Source: Brachypodius melanocephalos (taxonomy: Eukaryota; Chordata; Aves; Passeriformes; Pycnonotidae). Taken from it: a DNA stretch of 64,000 nt. A program made the position numbers and the translations under genes. The stretch covers positions 32,279,141-32,343,140 of the forward strand of contig VZSR01001685.1 in the NCBI GenBank assembly GCA_013398615.1, given 5' to 3'. This document shows, piece after piece, positions 38,841-50,600 of this stretch (position 1 is the first letter of the stretch; the number at the start of each line of letters is the position of its first letter). Below the pieces are notes generated by a model. It had not been told where the DNA came from and did no database searches. It worked only from the letters and a program-made list of their open reading frames with translations.

Positions 38841-41800
38841 GTGGGTGGTGATCACATTTTCTGTGTGCTACTGATGTACTGCCTTTGTGACAGCTATGAC
38901 ATTTGTAATACTTTTTATACTTCTCTGAGAAAATCTAATGAGAACATCTGCTTCAATGGTCATAAATGGTGAAACTAATGTGCTTTAAGAATTTGCCAGT
39001 CTTTTGTTGAGATGTAGTAATTATCTGTATACATGCTCCTGGTGTTTTACAATATGAAGCAAAACCACATTCAGTCAGCTCTACTATAACACTCATTTGC
39101 AGTTTGTGTCCCCTTTCCTTCTCCTTCAAACAAACATAAATCAGCTCCTGGTAAGCACTGACATATTCCTGAGGCTTTCTGTTGCCCTTGGCTTGAAAAG
39201 CAATATGATACAATATCCAATAATTGAAAACAGTAGGGAAAACTTTAAATTCTCTCTAGAGTTCACACACCCATCTTTAAAGTGAAATAGTAAAACAGAT
39301 GGCTTCAAATGATTCCCTAAAGTTTATTTAAATGATCAGAGGTCTTTTAAATTTCTCTTTTTTTTCATTCTGGCTAAAAGGGCCAAATTTCTTTATCCAT
39401 TGCCAGTTGCTTGGGTCTTCAATGAAGGCTTCCCTCTTTCCTTGTAAATATTAAAATAGAACTAGTGTTCCAGCATGTGACATTGCAGCATCTCCTAGTA
39501 CCAGAGCTCCTGAAAGAGACCCAGACCCTTCCCCTTGGTGCTTTGGATCCTTTTCCTGTAGAGAGGATCAGCAAAGGAGCCCAGAAGGAGATCTTCAGTA
39601 GCCTACGTGCTTGGCAGGAACCAGGGCATATACTTATGTCAGTCAGAAGAAGCATTGTTATTTCTGTTGCATTTTTATAATTCTTTTATTGGTTTATGAT
39701 GAGGATTCCTTTATTGGATTGTGACTTGGGGTAGGAGCATCAGGGACAGACTAGAGACAGCACAGCAGAGCTGATGCAGATTGTCCCTGGCTGTGCCTGC
39801 ACGTGCTGTCCCAATGCACCAGCATGTGCAGCACAGCACTGCATCTGAGGCAGGGTGCTTGCAAGAGCAGGGCATGAACAGAGCCCTTCCTGCAGGAATC
39901 CTGTGCTCACAGCTTGGAAATCTCCTACATCATCCCCAGAGAGGCCAAAATGCCTCATGTGGGAAGCTGGTGCCTGCATTCACTTGATGTAACTTTAAAA
40001 TCCAACGCAGAAATTATTTTTTCTTGGTGGCTGCAGAATCCCAATAGATGTGTAAGTCCTCTAAACCTCTTACTCTTCATCCTGAAAAGTTCTGCTTTTT
40101 CCTATGCCTTCAACTGCATCGGCTGCTTTATCTCAGCCAATGTCCTGTTTAATCCTGACTGGAATGAGAAGAACTGGTGGATCCTCTCTGCATCTTCAGA
40201 GCAGGGCTGGCAGGGAGGTGTGCCATGTGCTTGGGCTCCTCTCCCAGGTCAATAATGCCACGTGCATTGGAATCACACCAACACAGCTGGGCTTGTCATG
40301 CTGCCACGTGTCCTTTATGTGAGTTTAATAGTTGGAGACCAGAGTATTTCCTAAAGAAGTGCCTTGAAGCTGTGATACACAGGTGAAAGTCCGGATCAAG
40401 GCTGAGATTAAACTTTGCCATCTTCCTAGGCACTGTTAAGTGTGGGAATCTGTTTCTGTCATGATTCCTGTCTCCCAACTAACAGCTGCTGCAAACCCCA
40501 GATAAGGTGACAGGGCACACATCTTGCTCTTAATGGAGAGCTAAGTCAGTCAACACCTATTTATCAGATTAAATTTGAAATTAACTACCAGCCTGGAGTT
40601 AATGTATGTTCTGGGACAAGAGGAATTGTCTGATGCATTTTGAGGCAACGGCTTTTCATTGAAGATGTCCTGAAATACAAAAAGAAGTTATATCTTCCAT
40701 GTAGTTCGTATTTGGGATGGTACTGCTCTGGGAAGGGAGTAGACCTGGGCTGTGTTATCAACTACGAGACTTTAATTTTTCTGGAAAACAGTCAAAGTGC
40801 AGTTTTCTAATCTGCCACTAATTGCACAAAAGCAAGAGTTGCTGTGACTGATCGATACCTTGGGCAGCCTCCAGACAAAGGGTGAAAAGTCCTTGCCAAA
40901 ACAGCTGTTTCCTTCTTGGGAAGAGGAGTTAAAGAGCTGAACACCCTTGGCCTGAAAATCAATTTTTCCAGTAGCCTGGCTATGTATTCTAATCAGCAAA
41001 TAAAGTTAAAACAAAAAGGAAAACATACAAAATAGTGAGTAATGCAGGGAGGGCAAGGGGGAGAGATGTTTTTGAGATGAACTGCTGTTGGCTCGTTTGT
41101 GTTTAGTGCAGACCACAACTGAAAATTTGTGTGTGAGGCAAATTCTGAGCAGGCTCTGTGAATTTCAGTGCCATCTAGACATGAAATAAATTAGAAATGT
41201 TTTCTGATCATAAAGATAGGTAGAGATTATCACAATTGAAATTTGGGGCTTAGCTGCTTAAGTTTTTTCTCAAAGTAATACATTTCAGAGTCCTAAATTA
41301 CTTCTGAAATCTAATGCTTGAAGAAGTGCTCATAAAAGAGGAAAGATATTTAGTTATCTTAAGAGGCATTCTGATGAAGATAAAATAGTATTAAAATAGA
41401 AAATAAGTAAACATAAAATAGAAACTGTAATTACCAAAACCATTTAATGTAGTGCATTCACTATTTCATTTTTAAAAGCAGAGTGGAAGGCAGAATGAAG
41501 ATTTATTTTTATGTTTGTGTAGCTGCTACTCTATAAAGATAAACAGGACATGGAAAACAAATCAAATTAATAGAATTCTTCGTGGATATTAAATACCTCA
41601 GAGGTATTGATGGGGGGAGAAAATGATGAAACATAGCAGACACCTATGGAGTAATTTTGTAATTAAAATTGGATGCTGCCTCTATAACATTAAAAAAATC
41701 CTCAAAAGAGCTTTTGGGTAAGATTTCTTCCCCTATTAATATATTATATGTGCAAGAATGCTTGCATAAATATATGCATCTCTATACTAATCGCAGCATA

Positions 41801-42989
41801 CTAAACTGAGATTCAAGATTAAGATTTGCTGAATAAATAATTCCTTGCAGACCAAACTGAGAAAAAAAAAAAAAACTAGGAAAAATTTTAATTCTCTTAA
41901 GACTACAGTGTTATAGACTTCAGTTGGGCTATTCTTCCATAAAGGAGAAATAGCTACTTATTGCATTCCAGTCTTGTAACATTTTTATTCATAAATTTTT
42001 CACCTACTGTATTGTAAAAACTAACATGTAATTAGTTGCTGATATACAGTGTTGGAGATAAAAACGTTTCTGGTTTTCAAGAGAACAAATTTACACAGTC
42101 TATTATCAATTTGCTTAATAACAAAGGAGCACATTTGAATAAGAAGGGTGTTTTTGTAAGGCAATATTCTTGTCCAAATCTTTATTACATTGTGGGAAAA
42201 ATGATGCTGCACTAGTTTGTTATACATAGTTCTGCATGAGGTAAAAACATGAGTCTATTATACGGTGATAATCAGGGAAAAAGTTCATTTGTCTCTTACA
42301 ATGGAAATACCTTATTGCAGGCTCATATTCTGTATTTTACAAACTACAAGTGTGCTTGTAGTGTCATGGGAGTTCTGGTTCCCACCATTATGGTGGAGCA
42401 TACTATGTGTTAATACAGAAGGACTGTAGAAAAGACTTTTTCAGGTCATGGAATGAGGACTCTGCACACCATCAGAAACTACCAGACACTCTCAAGACAC
42501 CCAGAATGTGCAGCTCAGGAGACCAGAAGCTGATGGTCTACCAGTGAGATGTCTACTGACACAGGCCATGGAGAGTTTTAAATTGGCAACTCAGCCAAGT
42601 TGAAGTGTGCCTGACTGCTGTGTCCAGAGGGTCCACAGATGTCTTCACTTTTGCAACCTTGAGATAGCTGATAAAATGTACTAAATGAAGGCTCACAGTC
42701 TGTACTGTTTCCCTCCAAGAGATGCTCCCCATGTCTGCCTCATCTACCCAGCCCATGCAGCAAACGATCAGAAAGGGCAGCACTGCTTTGACTGCTGTAA
42801 CACTGAAAACCCCTTCCAGTACAGTGGAGTTTTGAGAGGTTTAAAAATCATTCTCCAGAGCTGAATCCCTGCAGCAGGTAACATATCAGTCTTTCAAAGG
42901 ATGTTTGACATTAGTGATTTCCAAAGAGCTGTTAAGTGATAAAAATTTTTACTGGCCATGCAGTTAAATTGACTACATGTTGAATGAAG

Positions 42990-42990
<1 letters not shown>

Positions 42991-43043
<53 letters not shown>
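42991..43043. repeat. (ATA)n trinucleotide microsatellite, intron 4
   Basis: Seventeen to eighteen perfect ATA/AAT units. On the opposite strand it reads as a poly-Leu/Ile-like frame, which is not a gene. Likely length-polymorphic. Confidence 0.97.
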
Positions 43044-43045
<2 letters not shown>

Positions 43046-45427
43046 CAACTGAGCATGTTGTCATGGGAAGAAAGTATTGAAAGTGGACAAGAACCAAAGG
43101 CTCTGAATTAATGAACATAGAGGGCTTTGCTTTTTGCAATTGCTCATTTTTCTTCTCCTGGCTAAATTCCCATTCTCTTCTACTTGTCAGAGTAAAATTA
43201 TGGAGCAGTAAAGACAGCTGCAAGAAAAGGTTCCCTTTGTATTGTCTCTCTCCCAATATGAAATTTACTTTTTTTTTTTTTTTGAGAAATCACACCTTCC
43301 ACCACTTCTGTCTAATCACTTCATTCTATACCTCATTTCTGTGATCTTTTCTCCCTTATTGTGCATTAACTCCAGGCTGCTTTCCCTCTCTTTCTCTTAT
43401 ATTGTTTTTTCCTTTTCTTTGAAAGGTCTTGATTTCATTTACATGAATTTATTCAAGAAGGTATACCTAGCAGAAGTAAAATTCATCTCAAGAAAGTTAC
43501 TTCTCAATGAGCCTTTTTAAATGGTATTATGTACTGAAAATGCCACACAAATAAACAATAGCCAAATGACTTTCAAACCATTCTTATACTGTGCATATTC
43601 TTTCCCTGAAATATGCTTTTATCATCTAGGAGCTAAGTTCTTGAAGATTAAAAATTCTGGATACAATTTTAAAATATGTGAAATTTTCTTTTTCTTTTAC
43701 AGTTTAAGAAAATCTCAGTTATTATGACCAATAATAAAAAGAAAAAAAATTGCCGCTTTTGTTTTCTTTTTTTATTTCTTTAAATATATTTTTTTTATTA
43801 TTCTAGTGCTTTATTCTCACTTTTCTCTGTCGTTTGTCCACATCAGGAATGGAAAAAAAATTATAAAATATACCAGAAAACAAAGTGGAAGACCTGCAAA
43901 AACGAGCATCAGAAACAATAGCCAAGATAAAGCAGCTTGTTAGACATTTCTTTAAGAATATTGAACTTTCTGCAGTTTGGTCAGTGTTACTGGGTGAAAG
44001 ATTTTATGACATAATGCAATGTAATGCAATTGTATGCTGTCAGCTCAGTTTCAAATGGTGTTTATTCAAAATGCAGGGGCAGCCAAGCTGAAATGGCTGT
44101 TGCCCAGCATGGAGGGTTAATTGTAGAGTCAATCTGGGCCTGTGTAAATGCTAATAATTTCATCTGTCAAGAAAATTCACATGCAACTAGGTTTGGGAGG
44201 ATTGTTTCAAAACTTTTTCCCTCCTCGTGATCCAAGCAGTTTCTGTACATTACTCATGTTGCAAGGACAACATGAGGTTCCCATAGCAGTTTATGCTGAA
44301 AATTACACCCTCCACCCAGAATGTTTCCTGCTCTGGTTGCTTCATTTTTAGATATCTCCATGGAAGATGTATGGGTGCACATCATATTTATTTAACTATC
44401 ATGTAAATAAAGAGTGGGATGTTCATGCTCGTGAAGTGCTGTCTTTGTTTCTGGAAGTCCTGAGCTACTTTCTGCAATAAGGAGAGGGGACCAAGTGTAG
44501 GCTGCTGCTTCTTTAATTGAGTGGCTACAGAAATTATCTAAGTGAAACCATACTCATGGTTTCCATGTATTTTACATAGCCTACAGTTACATGAAATCAA
44601 TAAAAGCTGTGTTTGAAATGTGTTCTTTCAGTTAGTACTGTGAAGCATCCTCTTAAAATGCTGAAGATTAAAAGAAAGAAATAGTAAACAACCCAAAAAG
44701 TAGACCTGAGAGTGATGCTGATGTTTCTAAGCTCAGCAATCATTTTTTTGTAAGTCACAATAATAACTTTCTCTGAAATGCTAATAGTAACTAATACTTC
44801 TCTGTGATATTATGTAGAACAAAGAATTGTCTCTGTATTTTTTATTCCATGGCTAAATAAACATCCAATTTCCTGGAAACGAAGCTGTTACACAGTTAGA
44901 AGTTTCACATTCAGACAATAGAAACCAATCTTGGAAACAAACAAAACTTCAGTAGGGAAGGCAGAATTTAATTCTTATTGATCTTTGCTACTGTGAACAA
45001 TGTTTTAAATAAATTGGTAGACATACTGTTAGAACAAACAGCTAAACAAAATATCTGAAATTAGTAATTATCAGTTTTAGGCCTGACTAACTAAATAACT
45101 ACTCACTGAGGGTATACAGTAATTATCATTATTGGAGTCCAATCTTGAATGGCAATCAATGTTCCAATTGCTCTTAGTAAAGAGCAATTTACATGCTATT
45201 AGTGGGATGTAGAAGAAAAATCTCAGATTTAATCTCTCAAATGGAAGAGGATATTGCTCACTAGAGGTTTTGTGGTAAATTAAAAGCCACTTATTTTGAT
45301 ATTTTTGTTTCTTTTGTGGTGTTATACTCAAAGCTCACTGCATATAGGTGAGTTTTATGGTCAGAACATGAATGGTGTTCAGATATAAAGAATGAAAACA
45401 TTTGAGATTGATAGTTTTAGTTTAAAA

Positions 45428-45482
45428 GAAAACAAAAAACAAAAACCAAACCAAACCAAAACAAAAAACCCAAAAAAACAAG
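45428..45482. repeat. A-rich (AAAAAC/CCAAA)n low-complexity tract, intron 4
   Basis: A 55-base stretch made of A runs separated by one or two C (AAACAAAAAAC, then CCAAACCAAACCAAAACAAA, then AAACCCAAAAAAACAA). Could be a decayed A-rich retroposon tail, but nothing recognisable lies beside it. Confidence 0.85.
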
Positions 45483-46396
45483 CAAAAGAGACTGATATAT
45501 TCCAAAATTATATTATTTAGTATGGTAAACACAAAATGAACCTCTTAGAAAGTATCTTAACAAAGAACTCTGTGCCAGGAGCATGCAACTTTTCAGGCAG
45601 AAGAGCAGTAAATGCAAAAGACCATAGAAGTAAGAAACTGCCAAACTCATTGTGAGGGGAGCTAATGTCAGTGTAACTTAACATGGATCAGAAAAGCATT
45701 AAGAATTATATAAACCACAGCAGCAGCTGTAGTCTTGTAACAACTTTGTTCAAAGAATTAAGGGATACAAATCTCACACTTTGGAGGGAAAGAATGTTCG
45801 AAGTCCAGGATAAGAGGAAAAAATAGTTGAACATAACAATACCTACCTTAGTTGTAGATCCTGCTGTAGTTTTAATTCCTGGATTAGAGGTGTCACCACA
45901 AGAATCTCTATATCACCTGATAAATTTGGTATCTGTTGAAATTACTGATGCTGGGAATCCTGATAGTGACATTATGGCAATCAGTAAGCTGGACCAAGAT
46001 AGGGGTCTTGGCCCATTTAGGCTGCATAGCAGTGGAGCAGGAACGAGTCTTAGGACCAGCCTCACTTTTTGAGTTGCTGTACTTCTTGTTGCAGTCTTGA
46101 GTTGATGTTTCTATGGTGTTTATTGTGCTCATGTATTTGAGCAGGAGAGAATATTTAGAGTTTCTTTGAGTCTGCTTTTGTTACTAAACGAGTGTTAGAG
46201 TCTGCTGAACTAGTGAGTGAAATAGAACCTCAGTGGGTTCCATTTTCAGCTATATTTGTCTTCCAAAGGACTTTTGCTTTGTATCTTTAGCTCATTTATC
46301 TTATAATTTATTAAAAAGATTCTGACTCATTGTCCTAGAAGCACAAAGAAGCTGCATTTTATAATATTTGCTGATCCTCCTGCTTTTGCCTTTTAG

Positions 46397-46561
46397 GTAG
46401 CAATGTTTATGCTGCAGTTGGGCAGCGCCACTTTCTTGTTAACAGAGCCCGTGATAAGCGCGATGACGACAGGAGCTGCTACACACGTCGTGACTTCGCA
46501 AGTGAAGTACCTGCTGGGAATGAAAATGCCATATATGTCAGGACCACTGGCATTTTTTCAT
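46397..46561 (+). CDS. SLC26A7: SLC26A7 coding exon, residues 159-213 (TM4-TM5)
   Basis: Acceptor CCTTTTAG and donor GTGAGT bound exactly 55 codons in phase 0/0. The translation begins VAMFMLQLGSATFLLTEPVI and includes the strongly conserved SAMTTGAATHVVTSQVKYLLG segment (179-199). It then continues to GMKMPYMSGP and ends with FFH at 211-213. The first part finishes TM4 and the second covers TM5. Relative to my memory of the human sequence, residue 213 is His rather than Tyr and residue 210 Ala rather than Gly. The exon is unusually CpG-rich for its surroundings, with eight CpGs between about 46425 and 46500. Confidence 0.96.
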
Positions 46562-46762
46562 GTGAGTTCAGTGAAAGAGATGGGTTACTTCATTAGCTAA
46601 CATTTTATTATATGCACTATTTGTCTCTGTGTAAGAGTATGGAATTTGTTTTGCGCGTGTGTGAATGAACAGAAGATGAACCTTCATCTTGCTTTAACTG
46701 TTTGCAAGAAGAGACTTGGAAAACCTGACAGAGAACTGGCAGGAATGGGTACAGTAATTACT

Positions 46763-46800
46763 TTAATTGTTAATTTATTAATTTATTAATCTGTTAATTT
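46763..46800. repeat. TTAAT-rich short tandem tract just after exon at 46397-46561
   Basis: TTAATTGTTAATTTATTAAT and related units repeat over about 38 bases. AT-rich simple sequence roughly 200 bases into intron 5. Confidence 0.75.
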
Positions 46801-47640
46801 AAAATATAGGGTATCACTAATTCCATTTATTATCCTGAGCCGTTATACACTCATACACGGAGGGTAATCTCTCTCTGGGTCAGCATGTGGAAGGAATATA
46901 AATATAAATTTAAACATACTTTCTTCATATGCTGCTGAATGAAATCTGACCATCATTGTAGCAAAAGGAAAATGACCCAAGATTTGTGCATCTCCTATGC
47001 AAAAATTACTCTAGATGTGTTATTTATTATTTTATGACATGATACTACTTTGCCATAAACACGGCAAGTGGCCAGCTTTAAGGTAATTTTTGTAAAATAC
47101 ATGCAGCATCTCATGCAGTATTGTTGCAAATGAGTGGTTAGCTGCTTAAAGCATCACCATCAGAGGTATTGGCAAAGAGCAAGTATGAGCTTAATATGAT
47201 ATGAAAGTGTGACTTTAACAGAGATCAGTGGCAAGGTTCACTCTCTTACTTACTCCAAGGATGTAGCATTCATAGGAAAATTTTATTAGGATCAATTTAG
47301 AATGGATTACATGGAGAATGAGGATGAAAAAGAGTAAGGGTGCAAAGGGTATGGATATGAAAATAAGGTGTGCAAAAGAGTTTAATAGAATTTCATCACT
47401 GAGTAATTTAACACTTATGAAGTGATTAAATGGGGCTTTTTATAAATGTAACAGTGACTTAATTACAGTTTCTTGATAACAACATTCACACCATAATAAT
47501 TTCCCATGCACACAGGCAGAGATCTATACATGTCTGTCTGTGAGTGTAAAGGTGCTTATCAAAAATTCCCCTTGGATTCAGGAAAGTACTCACAGCAAAA
47601 GGCTGAGTGTGTCTCACCAGGCAGGGTTGCACCCCAAGGA

Positions 47641-47676
47641 GTGTGTGTGTGTCTCTGTGTGTGTGTGTGTGTGTGT
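47641..47676. repeat. (TG)n dinucleotide microsatellite, intron 5
   Basis: GTGTGTGTGTGT, a TCTC interruption, then a perfect TG run to 47676. Ordinary interrupted dinucleotide repeat. Confidence 0.95.
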
Positions 47677-50600
47677 ACCAGCCCAGGCCTCCCCATAAGT
47701 GATGGTCTTTCAAGTATGGCAGACCTGAGGCTTCACGAGCTCTGAGAGGTGCCACACAGAGAGAGGGATGCTGGCACAGCCCACTGTGGCCCAGAAGATC
47801 TCACAAGGCCTTACTTAGGACTGCCGTGTGCAGGGTCACAAAGTGATTTGCTTTAGTCATCAGTTGGTTTTACATCCTGGCCATAACCCACGTTGGCAAT
47901 TATTGAAGTTTCCAAAACATTTGGAAATTGTTTCCAAAACTTCAGCAACAATGGTGCTGTTCTACTTGGACTCCAGTTCAGGCAGGGAATGTTCCAAGGC
48001 TGCCAGGGGTGACTGATCACCCTTTGTTCCCCACCTTGGCCGGACAGTGGCTGTTTGTGTTTTCCCACCCATGTCATGTGAAAGCACCTGGTACGGTCAG
48101 GGACGCGTCACCACCCGGCTGGTTCGGTCAAGGCCAGGAGGGGATGCACCAGCGTCATGGTTACAGCCCTTGGAAAGGACAGATTTTTGGCTGAAACCTT
48201 AAAGAGCAAAGCTATGTCATCTCGTTACATAAAAGTCACAAACATATTCTTGATGGTAACTTATTCTAGCAAGCCCTGAGTTTCGGTGCTGTGAGCATAA
48301 TCCCTCAGCAATATTAGTGTTACAACAATACCTATCAAAATGATATTTTGCTCATAATAAAACTGTATTTACTTGCTGACGTGATATTTACATTGCACTG
48401 ATGGTGAGATTTCATCTAGTCAGTCACTAAATTACGACACCTTATTTAAAAGCACTGACTATGTCTTTGTGCCCTATTACGTGCTTTATTTTTTTCTATT
48501 ATTTGGAAAATTGGTTAATGTGAAATCTTGATTAGAAGATGTTGCTTTTTAGAATTTTTTCATAGTATTTTATAAATTTGATAGCTTTTCATACGGATCA
48601 TTAATTTGTTAGTTTTTTTACAGGAAAAATTCATTAATGAAAATTAGGAGCATGTAATAAAAACAAGTAATTTATCCATTTATCTTGTAGAGATATTCCT
48701 AGAAGTGTCTATTAGCTATTTTTATGAGTGCTCAGTTGGCTTATTAGACTATTAAAAATGGTTCATTTTTTTCATTATTTAAAATCTTTTCATAAATGAT
48801 TCTTAATATAAAATCTGAATAGCCTCTTTTTCATGGTGTTTCCATGGAGACTACACTCACATATAGGAATATTGTCATCTTGTAGAGATGACTGGTGTTA
48901 AGTACTGGAGCCAAGGCATAATCAAAATATACATTATGAGCCGTAATAAAGAACAGCAGTGATATGAAGAAATATTTCCACCTTGGTGTGCTGATGATAT
49001 CATAAATGAGGTCATCCAAATGCTTTGAAAGAAATCTATTCCCTTATCCCTTGTATTTTTAATGTATTTGAAACGAGTTCTTTGCCTTTCTCTTCTCTTT
49101 TGAAATCAAACCCCTTTGAACATATTACAAAGAAAAATTCTCCTGATTTTTTAAAAGGTTTTGAATTGTTCTGAAAATTGTGTGAAAATAAATGACAAAA
49201 TAAGATTCTACTCTGTACAACTTGAAAGAATAATAAAAAGTGGCAATTTTACTATATAAGTATTTTAAAATATTTCTGGTGTCTGTTCAGACATATGAAT
49301 TGCCCTAAGAAAGTCCAGTATCTCAGTCAAAAGCATCAGGGCTAGACTTTAACAGTAGTTTTCTTCTGTGGTTGTAGTTTTATGTGAAAATTATATTAAT
49401 TAGATGTAAAGTAGTTTGCACATGTATCTAGAGAATGAAAAGCAACTTTGGCATGTCTCTCTGGACACGTTCTCTCCTTCAGATTCTTGGAATCCAAAGA
49501 CTGGTACGTTTCCTTACATTTTTATTCTTTGTCCACTCCAAAACACCTCCCACTCACAAAACCAATTGCTTTGCCTCAGGCATGCTTTGGGTTGGCAAAG
49601 CAAGAATAAGAATGTTTAATAAAGTGTGATAGGAGAGTTGCAAGTATAGCAAGCCAGTGAAAGGAATTCTTTATAGCATGTGAGATCATGTAGAAAGGAA
49701 CTTTGCACATGGAGAACAAATCTAGTACACTGGCCTTGAGCCTATGGTATTTCTGTGTTTACATATAGGTTATGTAACTTATTAAATTTTGTTTTCCCTG
49801 TACGTGGTTTGTCACATTTCAGTTGAGCTGCACAGTGCAGCATCAGCTGGTATTTTGCAAATGGAAAAGGAAAAGTGACGGTGAAGAAGAAAAGCAGTGA
49901 GGGAATAATGCAAGTGAGATCTAACTTTACAAGGGACAAGATTAAGTTTTACTCAGCATCTGAAAACTGAAGAACATACTTGCATTCACCCCTTATTTGT
50001 GTACAGATACACTTCTCTTTCTACATGTTTCTGAGAAAATACAACTACAGAATGAACTGCAATGTAAGAAGTTTGCTTTGCAAAATGGGGTCTTTTGTGG
50101 CTGTGTTGCAAGTTTGTTGCAAAATCCTTGTGTGGTTTTGCTGTAATTCCGAAAAAAGCCCCCAAACCTTCACATTCTGCTATCAGTCCTTTATTTTCAC
50201 CCCTTTTTTTCTCAGTTACCTATACAGCGTACAAGATTTGCCTGCAGATTTTCCCTCCAGTGTGACACACTTAAAAAACATCAGAATGAAATATTTTTGA
50301 AAATGAAATTAAGTTATCCACTCTTAAAATGTATTGTGTTAGATAATGTGTTCCTTTAATTCCATTGTTTGCTTCAGCCTCTGTACGCATTTTAGAGCTA
50401 ATCTGTTGGGGTTTCATATAGACATTAAAAAAAAACCAACTCAGAACATTTCATTAATACATCCAAATGCACACCCTTTCTGGAATACAAACCATTACAA
50501 TGTCCATTATCACCTCAAAACTGATGGTGTCCCATGACAAAAGGAACATTCAGAGTCTGTATATATACGTGCAGAGCTTAAATATTGCTTGTTTCACTTA

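Larger units (their letters stand above)
38841..46396 (+). other. SLC26A7: SLC26A7 intron 4 (7.6 kb)
   Basis: GTGGGT to CTTTTAG. Holds the ATA microsatellite and the A-rich tract. A somewhat GC-richer segment at about 39730-40330 carries overlapping open frames on both strands with no family resemblance. No additional exon recognised. Confidence 0.88.

Noticed and set aside
42894..43256. Minus-strand frame with a long poly-Leu run
   Set aside because: The leucines come from the ATA/AAT microsatellite at 42991-43043 read on the other strand.
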